Source of the DNA: Massilia sp. W12
GTDB taxonomy: Bacteria > Pseudomonadota > Gammaproteobacteria > Burkholderiales > Burkholderiaceae_D
NCBI RefSeq assembly: GCF_037300705.1
Contig: NZ_CP147776.1
Location: 2,480,001 to 2,544,000 of the forward strand
Reading direction: 5' to 3'
DNA length: 64,000 nucleotides
Part shown: positions 29,504 to 38,522 of the stretch, piece after piece
How the letters are laid out: each line of letters begins with the position of its first letter
Position numbering within the stretch: the first letter of the stretch is position 1
Translations under genes and position numbers: made by a program
The notes under the pieces: model-generated
Database searches by the model: none
Told to the model about the DNA's origin: nothing
The model's input: only the letters and a program-made list of their open reading frames with translations

Positions 29504-30866
29504 GGCCATCGCCGTCATCGGCGCCGGCTGGGCCGGTTTGGCGGCGGCTGCGCGCCTGAGTTTAAGCGGCCGGCAAGTGCATTTGTATGAACGCAGCCGC
29601 AGCCTGGGCGGACGTGCGCGCAGTCTGGAACTGCCTGAGATTTGCGCCACCCCGCTCGATAATGGTCAGCATATTCTGCTTGGCGCCTACCGCCACACCT
29701 TGCAACTCTTGCAAGACTGCGGCGTAAATCAAGCAGATGCATTTTTGCGCTTGCCGCTGCAATTCCCCTACCCCGGTTTTGATCAGGCGGACTGGAAGCA
29801 ACGTCCATTTGGCAGCGGCATGTTGTTTGAAGCGCCGGCCTGGCCGGCCCCGCTGCATTTGCTCGCAGCGCTCTTGAAGGCGCGCGGCTTGAATTGGGAA
29901 GATAAACTGGCCTTATCGCGCTTTTCCAGCACCGCGCGCTGGATGGATTGGGATTTGCAAGTCGATTGCAGCGTCACCACTCTGCTGGAACGTTATGCGC
30001 AAACGCCGAATTTGTACCGCCTGCTGTGGCGCCCGCTGTGCCTGGCGGCCTTGAACACGCCGCCGGAATGGGCTTCGGCGCGGGTATTTTTACATGTCTT
30101 GCGCGACAGCCTCGGCGCCGCCCGGCGTCAGGCCAGCGATATGCTGTTGCCGCGCCGCGCACTGGGCGCGCTGTTGCCGCAAGCCGTCGAAAGCTTGCTC
30201 AAGACAGGCGGGGCCAGTATTTTTAATGCTTGTGCGGTGCGCGGACTGCAAGCGCAAGACGGCGTCTGGCTCTTGCACAGCAAGCAAGGGCAAAGGACAT
30301 ACAGCAAGGTCTTGATCGCCACTGATCCCTGGCAAGGCGCGACCTTGCTGCAGCAAGCCGGCGTGCAGGAATTGGCGGCGCAACTCCAGGCTTGCACGCC
30401 GCGCGCCATCGCCACCTGCTATTTACGCTATGCGCCTGAACTGAAACTGGCGCGCCCTTTTTACGCGCTGTGCGATACGCCAGAAGCGCCGGGGCAGTTT
30501 GTATTTGACCGGGGCTGGCTTGATCCGGCGCAAGCCGGGGTGCTGGCGGTGGTGATCAGCGCGGCGGAAATTGACGCCGCCGCCTTGCCGCAACAGCTCA
30601 TGGCGCAACTCGCAGCGCAATGTCAGATGCCGGAACTGCGGCACGCGCAGGCCAGCCGCGTGATTTGTGAAAAGCGCGCCACATTCAACTGCGAGCCGGA
30701 ATCTGACAAATGGCGCCCCGCCGCGCCAGAGGCCGCGCCCGGCTTGTGGCTGGCCGGCGACTGGTTGCAAGACCCCAAAGCGCTGTATCCTGCCACACTG
30801 GAAGGCGCTGTGCGCAGCGGCGAAGCAGCGGCCAAAGCCCTGCTGAAAGCCGCCGCCGCGTCCTGA
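29490..30866 (+). CDS. hpnE: Hydroxysqualene dehydroxylase HpnE
   Basis: A 458-residue FAD-dependent amine-oxidase-fold protein. The dinucleotide-binding motif IAVIGAGWAGLAAAARLS is at the very start, followed by EruRSRSLGGRARS-type GG motif (YERSRSLGGRARSLE, near 35). The C-terminal FAD contact is GLWLAGDWLQDPKALYPATL. It reduces hydroxysqualene to squalene, completing the HpnCDE path that feeds hopanoids. It overlaps hpnD by 14 bp. No squalene-hopene cyclase gene is in the window. Confidence 0.94.
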   Translation: MSATEAIAVIGAGWAGLAAAARLSLSGRQVHLYERSRSLGGRARSLELPEICATPLDNGQHILLGAYRHTLQLLQDCGVNQADAFLRLPLQFPYPGFDQADWKQRPFGSGMLFEAPAWPAPLHLLAALLKARGLNWEDKLALSRFSSTARWMDWDLQVDCSVTTLLERYAQTPNLYRLLWRPLCLAALNTPPEWASARVFLHVLRDSLGAARRQASDMLLPRRALGALLPQAVESLLKTGGASIFNACAVRGLQAQDGVWLLHSKQGQRTYSKVLIATDPWQGATLLQQAGVQELAAQLQACTPRAIATCYLRYAPELKLARPFYALCDTPEAPGQFVFDRGWLDPAQAGVLAVVISAAEIDAAALPQQLMAQLAAQCQMPELRHAQASRVICEKRATFNCEPESDKWRPAAPEAAPGLWLAGDWLQDPKALYPATLEGAVRSGEAAAKALLKAAAAS

Positions 30867-30964
30867 TTCAAACTATCAGATAAAAAAGTAGCACGCCTTG
30901 CAGTGCGCGAAGCTGCAAAAATGCGGGCTTGGCGGTAAAGCCCTGGGCCAGGCGCAAAGACAGC

Positions 30965-31333
30965 TTACTTGCCACTCAGTCTTTGCTTTTTCAGCTCGCC
31001 TTGAAACCAGTCAGCGCTTTTCAGTTCCGCCAGCTTAGGGCAGCGCACCTTGTATTCATCACCCGAGGTGCTGCTTTGGCTGGCCGCTTTCTTGATGAAA
31101 TCTTCCGCCGACTTGATTTGATCGCGCTGCTCCAGGTATTCACGCTTTTTTTGCAAATGGGCGGCGGCTTGTTTGCCATCGTACCAGGCGCCGTTGCGGC
31201 CAAACTGACAATCCGAGCTTTCCAGAGTCGATAACAAGTGGCTGATCTCAGCGCGCGCCTGCGGCGGCGTGATCGCCAGTGCAGACAGGCTCGCGCCAAG
31301 CATCAGCCCGGCCAGAATACATGCTTTTTTCAT
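30965..31333 (-). CDS. DUF5329 secreted protein
   Basis: A 122-residue small protein with a signal peptide (MKKACILAGLMLGASLSALA). The mature part has the DUF5329 pattern: EISHLLSTLESSDCQFGRNG, then YLEQRDQIKSAEDFIKKAASQSS and GDEYKVRCP. Two Cys (near 42 and 97) could form a disulfide. Function unknown. The start at 31333 overlaps no other gene and is 14 bp downstream of the GH109-like stop, so the two may be co-transcribed. Confidence 0.85.
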   Translation of the reverse strand: MKKACILAGLMLGASLSALAITPPQARAEISHLLSTLESSDCQFGRNGAWYDGKQAAAHLQKKREYLEQRDQIKSAEDFIKKAASQSSTSGDEYKVRCPKLAELKSADWFQGELKKQRLSGK

Positions 31334-31346
31334 ATTGCCACACACT

Positions 31347-32756
31347 TTATAACTGAATATCCACCACCGGCCACGGCTTGGCGCTCTGCCAGCCGCCGCG
31401 CGTAAAATCCGGCACATCTTTGGCGTTGCCGCGATCGGCCACCGAAGCGCAGGAGAGCGGGAAAATCGCCGACCATGCGGCGGCGTCATACACATCCTGA
31501 TCCAGCGGCAAACCATGACGCAAACAATACACGATGCGCCAGAGCATGATGAAATCCATGCCGCCATGGCCGCCGTTTTTCAGCGCCAGCGCTTCGAGTT
31601 TTTTCCACAAAGGATGGTCAAAGCGCTTTTGCCATGGCGCCATATCGTGCTCCCACTCATGGAAAGCTTCGTGTTTGCCATCTGCGCTCATACGTTTTTT
31701 ACCATCCAGATATTCCAGCGCAATGCGCGCCGGAAAACCGCCAAACGCGCCATTTGTGCCCAGCACAAAATTATGCCGCGTGTATGGGCGCGGGGTGGCG
31801 GTGTCATGCTGCAGCATAATCGTGCGGCCGGAAGCGCATTTGATCAGGCTGGTGTTCAAGTCGCCATTGATGTATTGCAGCTTATTGCGCGGGTGTTCGG
31901 GTGGGAATTCTCGCTGGCTGTAGGCGGCAAAGGAGCGCGCCGGCGAGCTTTGCGAATTCAGATACAGAAAACGGTCGCCGCGATTGATGCCGAAATATTG
32001 TGCAATCGGGCCTAAACCGTGGGTCGGGTACAAATTGCCGTTTTTGCGCGTGTGCCACAAGGTGCGCCAGGAACCGGTGGAGCGCTCCAGCTCCTTGATC
32101 TGCCAGCGCAAGTCGTGAATATACGCGGCTTCGCCATGCAACAGCTCGCCAAACAAACCGGCGCGCACCATATTCAAGAGCATCAACTCTTCCCGCCCAT
32201 AGCAGACATTTTCCAGCATCATGCAATGCCGCCGGGTGCGTTCAGCGGTTTGCACCAATTCCCAACAACCTTCGATATCGGTTGCCGCCGGCACTTCGAC
32301 AAACGCATGTTTGCCGGCGTTCATCGCGTCCACACTCATCCGCACATGCCACTCCCAGGGGGTGGCGATGATCACCGCATCGACATCTTTGCGCTCCAGC
32401 AATTTCAGATAATCGCGCTCGCCGCCGCCATACAACACGGGCTTAGGCTGGCCGGCTTTTTCAACATACGCGGCGGCGCGCTGCAAGACGGCGGCGTCCG
32501 GGTCGGCAATCGCGGTAATGCGGCAGCCCTCAATCGCGGTCAGGGATTTACACAAAAAACCGCCACGCTGGCCAACCCCGATCAAGCCAAAGCGCACCAA
32601 AGGCAACGCTTCAGTGCGCAAATCGAATACACGGGAGGAGGATTCGGCCACTGTGGCGGCTGCGGCGCTTGCACTCGCGCCGGCGGAAAGCGTGGCGCCG
32701 GAAGCTTTGAGGAAAAAACGGCGCCTGGAATCAGGCAAAGGCTTTTGATCAGACAT
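31347..32756 (-). CDS. Gfo/Idh/MocA oxidoreductase-fold protein, GH109-like, Tat-exported
   Basis: A 469-residue protein. The N-terminus has a twin-arginine signal ([11 protein letters not shown]) and an Ala/Ser-rich stretch. The Rossmann NAD site is [16 protein letters not shown] near residue 53. The conserved core [21 protein letters not shown] and [19 protein letters not shown] closely resembles the GH109 family (alpha-N-acetylgalactosaminidases that use bound NAD to cleave glycosides by an elimination/redox mechanism). It would act on glycans outside the inner membrane. Exact substrate unknown; a sugar dehydrogenase is the alternative. Confidence 0.85.
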   Translation of the reverse strand: MSDQKPLPDSRRRFFLKASGATLSAGASASAAAATVAESSSRVFDLRTEALPLVRFGLIGVGQRGGFLCKSLTAIEGCRITAIADPDAAVLQRAAAYVEKAGQPKPVLYGGGERDYLKLLERKDVDAVIIATPWEWHVRMSVDAMNAGKHAFVEVPAATDIEGCWELVQTAERTRRHCMMLENVCYGREELMLLNMVRAGLFGELLHGEAAYIHDLRWQIKELERSTGSWRTLWHTRKNGNLYPTHGLGPIAQYFGINRGDRFLYLNSQSSPARSFAAYSQREFPPEHPRNKLQYINGDLNTSLIKCASGRTIMLQHDTATPRPYTRHNFVLGTNGAFGGFPARIALEYLDGKKRMSADGKHEAFHEWEHDMAPWQKRFDHPLWKKLEALALKNGGHGGMDFIMLWRIVYCLRHGLPLDQDVYDAAAWSAIFPLSCASVADRGNAKDVPDFTRGGWQSAKPWPVVDIQL

Positions 32757-33057
32757 GCGGCAGACGCCAAAGGCGTGAAAACAGGTGACAGGAAAAGACG
32801 CGCATTTTGCAACGCCGGACTTGATGCAATTGTGACGAATGCGCCAGACAAACAAAGGTAAATTATATCCGCCCTCACCCCGCAACAGCAAAGCTGCGCG
32901 ACTGCTTGCAACAATTCCAGAGAAAAAATGCATCCAGGCAAGCAAGCTAACACATATCTGATAAAACGCGCTATTATCAAAAGCATGGTTGCAGTGTCTT
33001 TAACTGTCCAGCACATTTCTGGAATTGCCGTCAGGCGCGTGAGAAGGGGTGTGTCAG
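32757..33057. other. Divergent intergenic region
   Basis: About 300 bp between the divergent GH109-like and binding-protein genes. It should hold promoters for both. A loose inverted repeat TGATAA-N9-TTATCA is at 32959-32979. No gene seen. Confidence 0.5.
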
Positions 33058-34305
33058 ATGCAGAAATTATCGTTAAGACGCCGCAAATTTCTGGCAAGCC
33101 TTGCGCGCAATGCGCCGCTTGCCCTTGCGGCAATCAGCAGTACTCCCCTGGCCTTGGCTGCCCCCGCCCCCGCTCCAGCCCCCCAGATCAAATCCAACAA
33201 CGCTGTCATCATTGGCCTGGATGCCGAATTCGGGCTTGAAAACAGCTATTCGGCTCAGGCCGTGGAATTGGGCATCAAAGTCGCCATGGCGGAAATCAAC
33301 GCCAACGGCGGCGTATTGAATGGCCGTCAGCTTGAACTGGCGACGCGTGATAATCGCGCCATGCCGGCGCGCGGCATCCGTAATTTGAGCGAACTGGCGG
33401 CCTTGCCGAATCTGGTGGCGGTGTTTGGGGCCCGTTTTTCGCCCGTGATCATCGAACAATTACCCAAAATCCAGGAATTGCAGATTCCGTTTTTGGCGGT
33501 CTGGTCATCCGCTGACCCGATCATCGACAACAATATGCAGCCCAATTATGTGTTCCGTTTGAGCTTGCGCGACAATCTGGCCATGCCCAAGATGTTGCAA
33601 GCCGCCGCTGTGCGCGGGTTTGATAAAGTCGGACTGCTGCTCACCAATACCGCCTGGGGACGCAGCAATAAGGCGGCGGCGGAAAAATACATCCTCACGC
33701 AAAGCCGTCAGAAAATCGTCGATCTCGCCTGGTATAACTGGAAAGATCCGAGTTTGCTGGCCCCATATCAAAAACTGCAAGACGCCGGCGCGCAAGCGGT
33801 TTTGCTGGTGGCCAATGATGTGGAGGCGGCGATTTTAATGAAAGAAATCGCCGCCTTGCCGCCCAACCGGCGCTTGCCGGTATTCAGCCACTGGGGCATC
33901 ACCGGCGGCGATTTCGCCAAAACCGCCGGCCCCGCCTTGCGTGAGGTCGATTTGTCGGTGATTCAGACTTTCAGTTTCTTCACAGCTGACAAAACCGTGC
34001 TGGCGCGTTTTATGAAATATCTGGCGGAAATCTCAGAGATCCGCCGGATTGATGAAATCCAAGCCCCGGTGGGTGTGGCGCACGCCTACGACATGACGCA
34101 TTTGCTGGCGCAGGCCGTCAACCAGGCCGGCTCAACCGACCGCAACAGCATCCGCAACGCATTGGAAAAACTCAAACCCTGGCGCGGTCTGGTGAAAAGT
34201 TATGCCCCCGCATTCACGCCGGGCCGGCACGAAGCACTGAGCGCAGATGAATTATTGATGGCGCGCTACCGCAGTGACGGCGTATTGATTCCGGCGCAAA
34301 AATAA
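33058..34305 (+). CDS. Periplasmic binding protein (branched-chain amino acid/ABC type), likely sensor partner
   Basis: A 415-residue type I periplasmic binding protein. An export signal (LRRRKFLASLARNAPLALAA, with a twin-Arg-like start) is followed by a Pro/Ala linker and the fold: IIGLDAEFGLENSYSAQAVE, INANGGVLNGRQLELATRDN and VGVAHAYDMTHLLAQAV, as in LivJ-like proteins. No permease or ATPase gene is nearby. Instead the stop overlaps the start of a histidine kinase (TAATG), so its job may be to present a ligand to that kinase. The ATG at 33058 has GAAGGGG upstream; GTG at 33049 is an alternative. Confidence 0.88.
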   Translation: MQKLSLRRRKFLASLARNAPLALAAISSTPLALAAPAPAPAPQIKSNNAVIIGLDAEFGLENSYSAQAVELGIKVAMAEINANGGVLNGRQLELATRDNRAMPARGIRNLSELAALPNLVAVFGARFSPVIIEQLPKIQELQIPFLAVWSSADPIIDNNMQPNYVFRLSLRDNLAMPKMLQAAAVRGFDKVGLLLTNTAWGRSNKAAAEKYILTQSRQKIVDLAWYNWKDPSLLAPYQKLQDAGAQAVLLVANDVEAAILMKEIAALPPNRRLPVFSHWGITGGDFAKTAGPALREVDLSVIQTFSFFTADKTVLARFMKYLAEISEIRRIDEIQAPVGVAHAYDMTHLLAQAVNQAGSTDRNSIRNALEKLKPWRGLVKSYAPAFTPGRHEALSADELLMARYRSDGVLIPAQK

Positions 34306-36344
34306 TGGCCGGACAACGCAGCCTGGCCCACCGCTTTGCCTATGCCGCCGCCGCCCTGAGCGGCGCGGTGCTGCTGTTGTCTGCCTTAAGTTCCTGGTTG
34401 CTGATTGAGCGCCAGCAACAACTGGCCACACGCATCCTGACCCAGCGCGAAGCCGGTATGAACGCCCAGGTCTTGCAAATCGCCCTCACCGCCTTGGATA
34501 AACGCCTCAATGAAGCCGCCAATTCCAGCCTGATGGCGAACGCCCTGGTGGACAGCGCCGGGCGGCAAATGTATCTGCACCCCTATTTGCGCGATATGCG
34601 CAGCATCAACGGAATTACGCTGCACATCCTGTTTGCTGATTTTGAAGGCAAGCCCATCGCCAGCATCGGCGATATCGCGCTTGATGCCGCGCAAAACAGC
34701 TGGCTGCAAGCGCAAATTCAGAGCGGTCAGGCGCAAACCAGCATCTTCACGCAGAGCAATCGCAGCTGGCTGTTGATGAGCGGCTTGATGGTGTACTCCC
34801 GCACCCAAAGCCCGGAAGGCGCGCTGGTGTACAAAATCGCCTTGGATGATCTGCAAAAACTGGTGACAGGAAAATTACTCTGGGGAACACAGCGCGCGCC
34901 TGCCGGCGCCGGCGAATTGATAGTCTTGCGCACCCCGCCGGCGATGCAAAGTCTGGGCTTAAAACTATGGCAGGCGCAAGGGCAGTCAATCAGCGACGCC
35001 AGAGAAACCAGCCTGGGCTTGATCCTGTTGTTTGCCGCCGGGGCCAGCCTGATTGTGCTGGCGCTGGGCTTGCGTTTGGCGCCGGCGCTCACGCGCGATG
35101 TGCGCGAACTGGATGATTTCGCCCGCAGCATCGTGCAAAACGGTTTTGGCCAGATGCGCGCGCAAGTCGCCGGCAGCCATGAAGTCAACAGCCTGGCGCA
35201 ATCGATCAACCACATGCTGGACAAATTGCACGAGCAACACCAAAAACTGCAGCAAGAAACCGAAGCGCGCTATCGTTTGCTGGTGGAAGGGGCGCGCGTG
35301 ATTTATTGGGAAGCCGCGCCGGAACACTTCACCCTGCACTATTTATCACCGCAAAGCGCCAGCGTGACCGGCTGGTCGCAGGCGCAATGGCTGGCGCCAG
35401 ACTTTTGGCAAAGCCATATTCATGCCGAAGATTGGCCCGCATTGCAGGCGGCGCGCCGGCACATCAGCCAGGGCGCAACGGGTGACAATTATCAAATCGA
35501 ATACCGTTTACAAAAACCGGATGGGACATGGCTGTGGTTGGAAGAAATCGGCAGCTTAGCGCAAGACGATGGCCAAAGCCGGCTGCGCGGCATCCTGCTC
35601 GATATCGATATGCGCAAACAAAGCGAAGCGCGCCTGGCCCAGGAGCGCAGCCGCACAGACAAAATGAAGAGCGAATTCATTTCCACCGTCAGCCATGAAT
35701 TGCGCACCCCGCTGACCTCGATTCGCGGCGCCCTGGGTCTGATCCTGGGCGGCGCCGCCGGCCAGATCACGCCCCAATCGCAAAAATTGCTCACCGTGGC
35801 GCAAAGCAATTGCCTGCGTCTGCTGCAATTAATCAATGATTTGCTGGATATCGACAAAATCGCCTCCGGCAAAATGGAATTCAATTTGCAATGGCTGTCC
35901 TTGGTCGAGCTGGTGCAACGCGCGCTCGAAGAAAACCAAAGCTATGCCGCCAACTACGGCGTGCAATACCACTTGCAGATTGAGATTGCCCCCAGCCGGC
36001 AAGTCAAACTGGACGCCATGCGTTTTATGCAAGTGATGGCGAATTTACTCTCAAATGCCGCCAAATTTTCGCCGCCAAATGGCGTGGTGGAAGTGCGTAT
36101 CAGCAGCCGCGACGATATGTTGCGGGTGGAAGTGACCGACCACGGTTCCGGCATCGGGCCGGAATTCAAGGCCAAGATTTTCCAGAAATTCTCACAACAA
36201 GACAGCTCAGACACCCGCGCCAAAGGCGGGGCCGGGCTGGGTTTGGCGATCTCCAAAGCGCTGATTGAGCAAATGGGCGGCATCATCGGTTTTGACTCGA
36301 TACCGCAACAAGCCACCACCTTCCACATTGAATTGCCCGGATGA
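34305..36344 (+). CDS. Sensor histidine kinase with periplasmic domain, HAMP and PAS
   Basis: A 679-residue membrane kinase. Order: membrane segment near 10-30, periplasmic sensor region about 30-230, second membrane segment near 232-255 (LGLILLFAAGASLIVLALGL), HAMP with RELDDFARSIVQNGF, PAS near 325-445 (ARYRLLVEGARVIYWEA), HisKA with phospho-acceptor His in STVSHELRTPLTSIRG (near 466), and HATPase with NLLSNAAKFSPPNG, DHGSGIG and KGGAGLGLAISKAL. It is translationally coupled to the periplasmic binding protein. No response regulator follows, so its partner is encoded elsewhere. Confidence 0.95.
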   Translation: MAGQRSLAHRFAYAAAALSGAVLLLSALSSWLLIERQQQLATRILTQREAGMNAQVLQIALTALDKRLNEAANSSLMANALVDSAGRQMYLHPYLRDMRSINGITLHILFADFEGKPIASIGDIALDAAQNSWLQAQIQSGQAQTSIFTQSNRSWLLMSGLMVYSRTQSPEGALVYKIALDDLQKLVTGKLLWGTQRAPAGAGELIVLRTPPAMQSLGLKLWQAQGQSISDARETSLGLILLFAAGASLIVLALGLRLAPALTRDVRELDDFARSIVQNGFGQMRAQVAGSHEVNSLAQSINHMLDKLHEQHQKLQQETEARYRLLVEGARVIYWEAAPEHFTLHYLSPQSASVTGWSQAQWLAPDFWQSHIHAEDWPALQAARRHISQGATGDNYQIEYRLQKPDGTWLWLEEIGSLAQDDGQSRLRGILLDIDMRKQSEARLAQERSRTDKMKSEFISTVSHELRTPLTSIRGALGLILGGAAGQITPQSQKLLTVAQSNCLRLLQLINDLLDIDKIASGKMEFNLQWLSLVELVQRALEENQSYAANYGVQYHLQIEIAPSRQVKLDAMRFMQVMANLLSNAAKFSPPNGVVEVRISSRDDMLRVEVTDHGSGIGPEFKAKIFQKFSQQDSSDTRAKGGAGLGLAISKALIEQMGGIIGFDSIPQQATTFHIELPG

Positions 36345-36377
36345 GCTGCGAAACAGATACAATGCGTGCAGCTTATT

Positions 36378-36388
36378 CCCCCCCCCCC
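36378..36388 (+). repeat. Homopolymer of 11 C
   Basis: An unbroken run of 11 C lies 8 bp upstream of the ATG of the next gene (36397), in the place of the ribosome site. Such runs slip during replication and may change expression. Confidence 0.95.
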
Positions 36389-36396
36389 TGAATTCA

Positions 36397-37173
36397 ATGC
36401 AAACAGATCAATCTGATTCCGCCGCAAACGGCGCCCCCGACCCGGAAAATGAAAAAAACGGCATGGCCGCTTACGCCAAATCCGGCATGCAAATCGTCCT
36501 CACCGGGGCCCGCTTAGGCTGGCTCTTGGCCAGCCGGGTATTGGGTTGGAGCGTATTCGGCCTGGCGGTGAATATTTATCTTTTCTGGCATTTAGGCCCG
36601 CAAATGCAAAAAATCTGGCCGCATGAGGCAGGCAATTTGCTCAGCATGGCCGGGGCCAGCTTTCATCTCCTGCTGCTTTTATTGAGCCTCTTGCTTTGCA
36701 TCGCCGGCTTTTGGATCACCGGCTACAAGCAAGGGCTGGATCAGTGCATCTACTTCCTGGCCCGGCAACATTTGCGCGATGTGCTGCAAACCGTGTTGCG
36801 CCTCACCGGATGGTATCGTCCTGCTGACAACACGCAAACCCCGGCTGCGGCCGGCGGCGCCGACACCCTGCCGGACAGCCAGGAAGCGCAGCAAGCCGCT
36901 TTGCAAACCGCGATTGCGCAATCCAACTATTCCTGGCTCACGCGCAAGGCTTTGCATCTGATGTTTGCTGACTCGCGCATGAGCGCGGCCTTATGGCAAA
37001 CCCGGATGGACTATAAAAACGGGGCCAAAGGCCGCGCCGAGAGCGCCAAAGAAGCAGCGAATGTGATTGCCGAGCACAGCGATGGCGCCTGGTTTGAGCC
37101 GGATCTGTGGTTGCCGGCCATCATGCTGAGTGTGAATTTGATTGTGGTCTTAACGATTGCCTACTGGAACTGA
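36397..37173 (+). CDS. Membrane protein of unknown function (paralogue 1)
   Basis: A 258-residue protein I do not recognise. An acidic polar N-terminus (about 30 residues) is followed by three hydrophobic segments: GWLLASRVLGWSVFGLAVNI (near 45-65), FHLLLLLLSLLLCIAGFWIT (near 88-107), and a C-terminal LPAIMLSVNLIVVLTIAYW. A soluble loop of about 125 residues lies between the second and third. It shares the GWSVFGL-x(3)-N stretch and a QGxxxxxxxLARxHxxxxLQ stretch with the protein at 37744-38400, so the two are paralogues. A DUF1795 protein gene sits between them. Confidence 0.75.
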   Translation: MQTDQSDSAANGAPDPENEKNGMAAYAKSGMQIVLTGARLGWLLASRVLGWSVFGLAVNIYLFWHLGPQMQKIWPHEAGNLLSMAGASFHLLLLLLSLLLCIAGFWITGYKQGLDQCIYFLARQHLRDVLQTVLRLTGWYRPADNTQTPAAAGGADTLPDSQEAQQAALQTAIAQSNYSWLTRKALHLMFADSRMSAALWQTRMDYKNGAKGRAESAKEAANVIAEHSDGAWFEPDLWLPAIMLSVNLIVVLTIAYWN

Positions 37174-37251
37174 AGGCATCGTGCACACATCGCGCACGAT
37201 GGGCGCGCTTTTCGCTACAATGCCGGCACCCTATCACATTGCCAGTCCGAC

Positions 37252-37707
37252 ATGCCCAAATTTATCTTTAACGAAGGCGAATTCACCCTGCCGCCACAAT
37301 GGGAAGACCACACCGTGCAGCGCTTTCACCTGCCGGGCGGTGAAGCGGCAGGCCCGGCCAGCCTGACCATTATGCGGCTTAACTGCCCGCTGGATAAACC
37401 ATTTGACGACTTCATCGCCGACCGACTCAAGCAAATCGCCCAGTTTCCCGGCTTCCAATTACTGCTCAAGCGCGACAACTTCGATCCCCTCACCTACTGC
37501 TGGCTGGATTACACCTGGCAGCCGGATGAGGCGCGCTGTTTTTTCATCCGCGAAGTGATTTACGCCTCGCGCCCGCAGCATCTGAGTTTCACCTTAAGCA
37601 CCACCCCGGCGGATAAAAGCGCACATACCCCGGCTTGGCGCGAGATGATACGCACGGTCGAATTGCGCGCCAGAATCGTGAATGGCGAGCTGGTCATCAA
37701 AGAATAA
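37252..37707 (+). CDS. DUF1795 (DcrB/Eag chaperone-like) protein
   Basis: A 151-residue soluble protein without signal peptide. It reads FIFNEGEFTLPPQWEDHTVQ, then SLTIMRLNCPLDKPFDDFI, and a repeated basic pattern AWREMIRTVELR near the end, which fits DUF1795. Cytoplasmic DUF1795 members called Eag proteins guard membrane-inserting type VI secretion effectors. Its place between two related membrane proteins suggests a similar partner role here, but no VgrG, PAAR or Rhs gene is in the window. Confidence 0.75.
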   Translation: MPKFIFNEGEFTLPPQWEDHTVQRFHLPGGEAAGPASLTIMRLNCPLDKPFDDFIADRLKQIAQFPGFQLLLKRDNFDPLTYCWLDYTWQPDEARCFFIREVIYASRPQHLSFTLSTTPADKSAHTPAWREMIRTVELRARIVNGELVIKE

Positions 37708-37743
37708 AGCCGGCCTGATCTTCCACCAGTCTGAGGGGGCGCC

Positions 37744-38400
37744 ATGTCAACCCGCAACAAAATCAGCATCCTGGCCCAAACCGGGGCCAAGATGCTGGCC
37801 ATCTTCCTTTCGCGCCTGATCGGCTGGAGCGTGTTTGGCTTGCTGCTCAATGCCGCCCTGCTGTTTGGCGCCAGCGTGCTGATACAAGACGGCAAAACGT
37901 CCGCCACCTTGCTGCAAATCGTCCTGCTGGCCTGCATCTCGGCATGGATTGTGGTCGGACAAAGCCAGGGCATGGCCAGTGCGCTGGATCTGTTAGCGCG
38001 CAAACACATGGGCCATTTACTGCAATATTTATTGCACCGCATGCCGCTGCCGCAAGCCGACAGCATCCAGCTGCGCCATGCGCCCGGCAGTGCAGAAGCG
38101 CAAGCCCAGGCGCAAGCGCAAATGCAAGCGCTGCAAGCCTGTCTGCACAGCCCGGAACTGCCGCGCCTGATCCGCCTTAGCGCCGGAAAATTTGAAGATT
38201 CCCGCCTCGCCGCCGCTTTGCTGCAAGCATGGCGCGAATATGAACCGGGGGCTGACAATTTGCCGCAAAATGTGGAAAAGCTGGCCAATATCGCCGCCTG
38301 CCACATTCCGCCGGACAGTTTTGCCCCCGACTGGCTGATGCCTGGCGGCATGCTGCTCTTGAATCTGGCGCTGGTGGGATTTTTGCTGTGGGGCGTATGA
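37744..38400 (+). CDS. Membrane protein of unknown function (paralogue 2)
   Basis: A 218-residue protein with the same plan as the one at 36397: hydrophobic segments FLSRLIGWSVFGLLLNAALLF (near 19-40), LLQIVLLACISAWIVVG (near 58-75) and a C-terminal MLLLNLALVGFLLWGV, with a soluble, Gln/Ala-rich loop between. The shared motif SQGMASALDLLARKHMGHLLQ near 77 marks the paralogy. GGGGG ribosome site just upstream. Function unknown. Confidence 0.75.
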   Translation: MSTRNKISILAQTGAKMLAIFLSRLIGWSVFGLLLNAALLFGASVLIQDGKTSATLLQIVLLACISAWIVVGQSQGMASALDLLARKHMGHLLQYLLHRMPLPQADSIQLRHAPGSAEAQAQAQAQMQALQACLHSPELPRLIRLSAGKFEDSRLAAALLQAWREYEPGADNLPQNVEKLANIAACHIPPDSFAPDWLMPGGMLLLNLALVGFLLWGV

Positions 38401-38522
38401 GGGCTGCCCATTGGCCAGCGCGCAAAACCTATCAGAATTTACCCTCTGTGCATTGCATCTAATGGCGCCGCTGCTTAAAAAAGATACAATGCGCCGTTTC
38501 TATTCAGCCAAACACATTTCCC

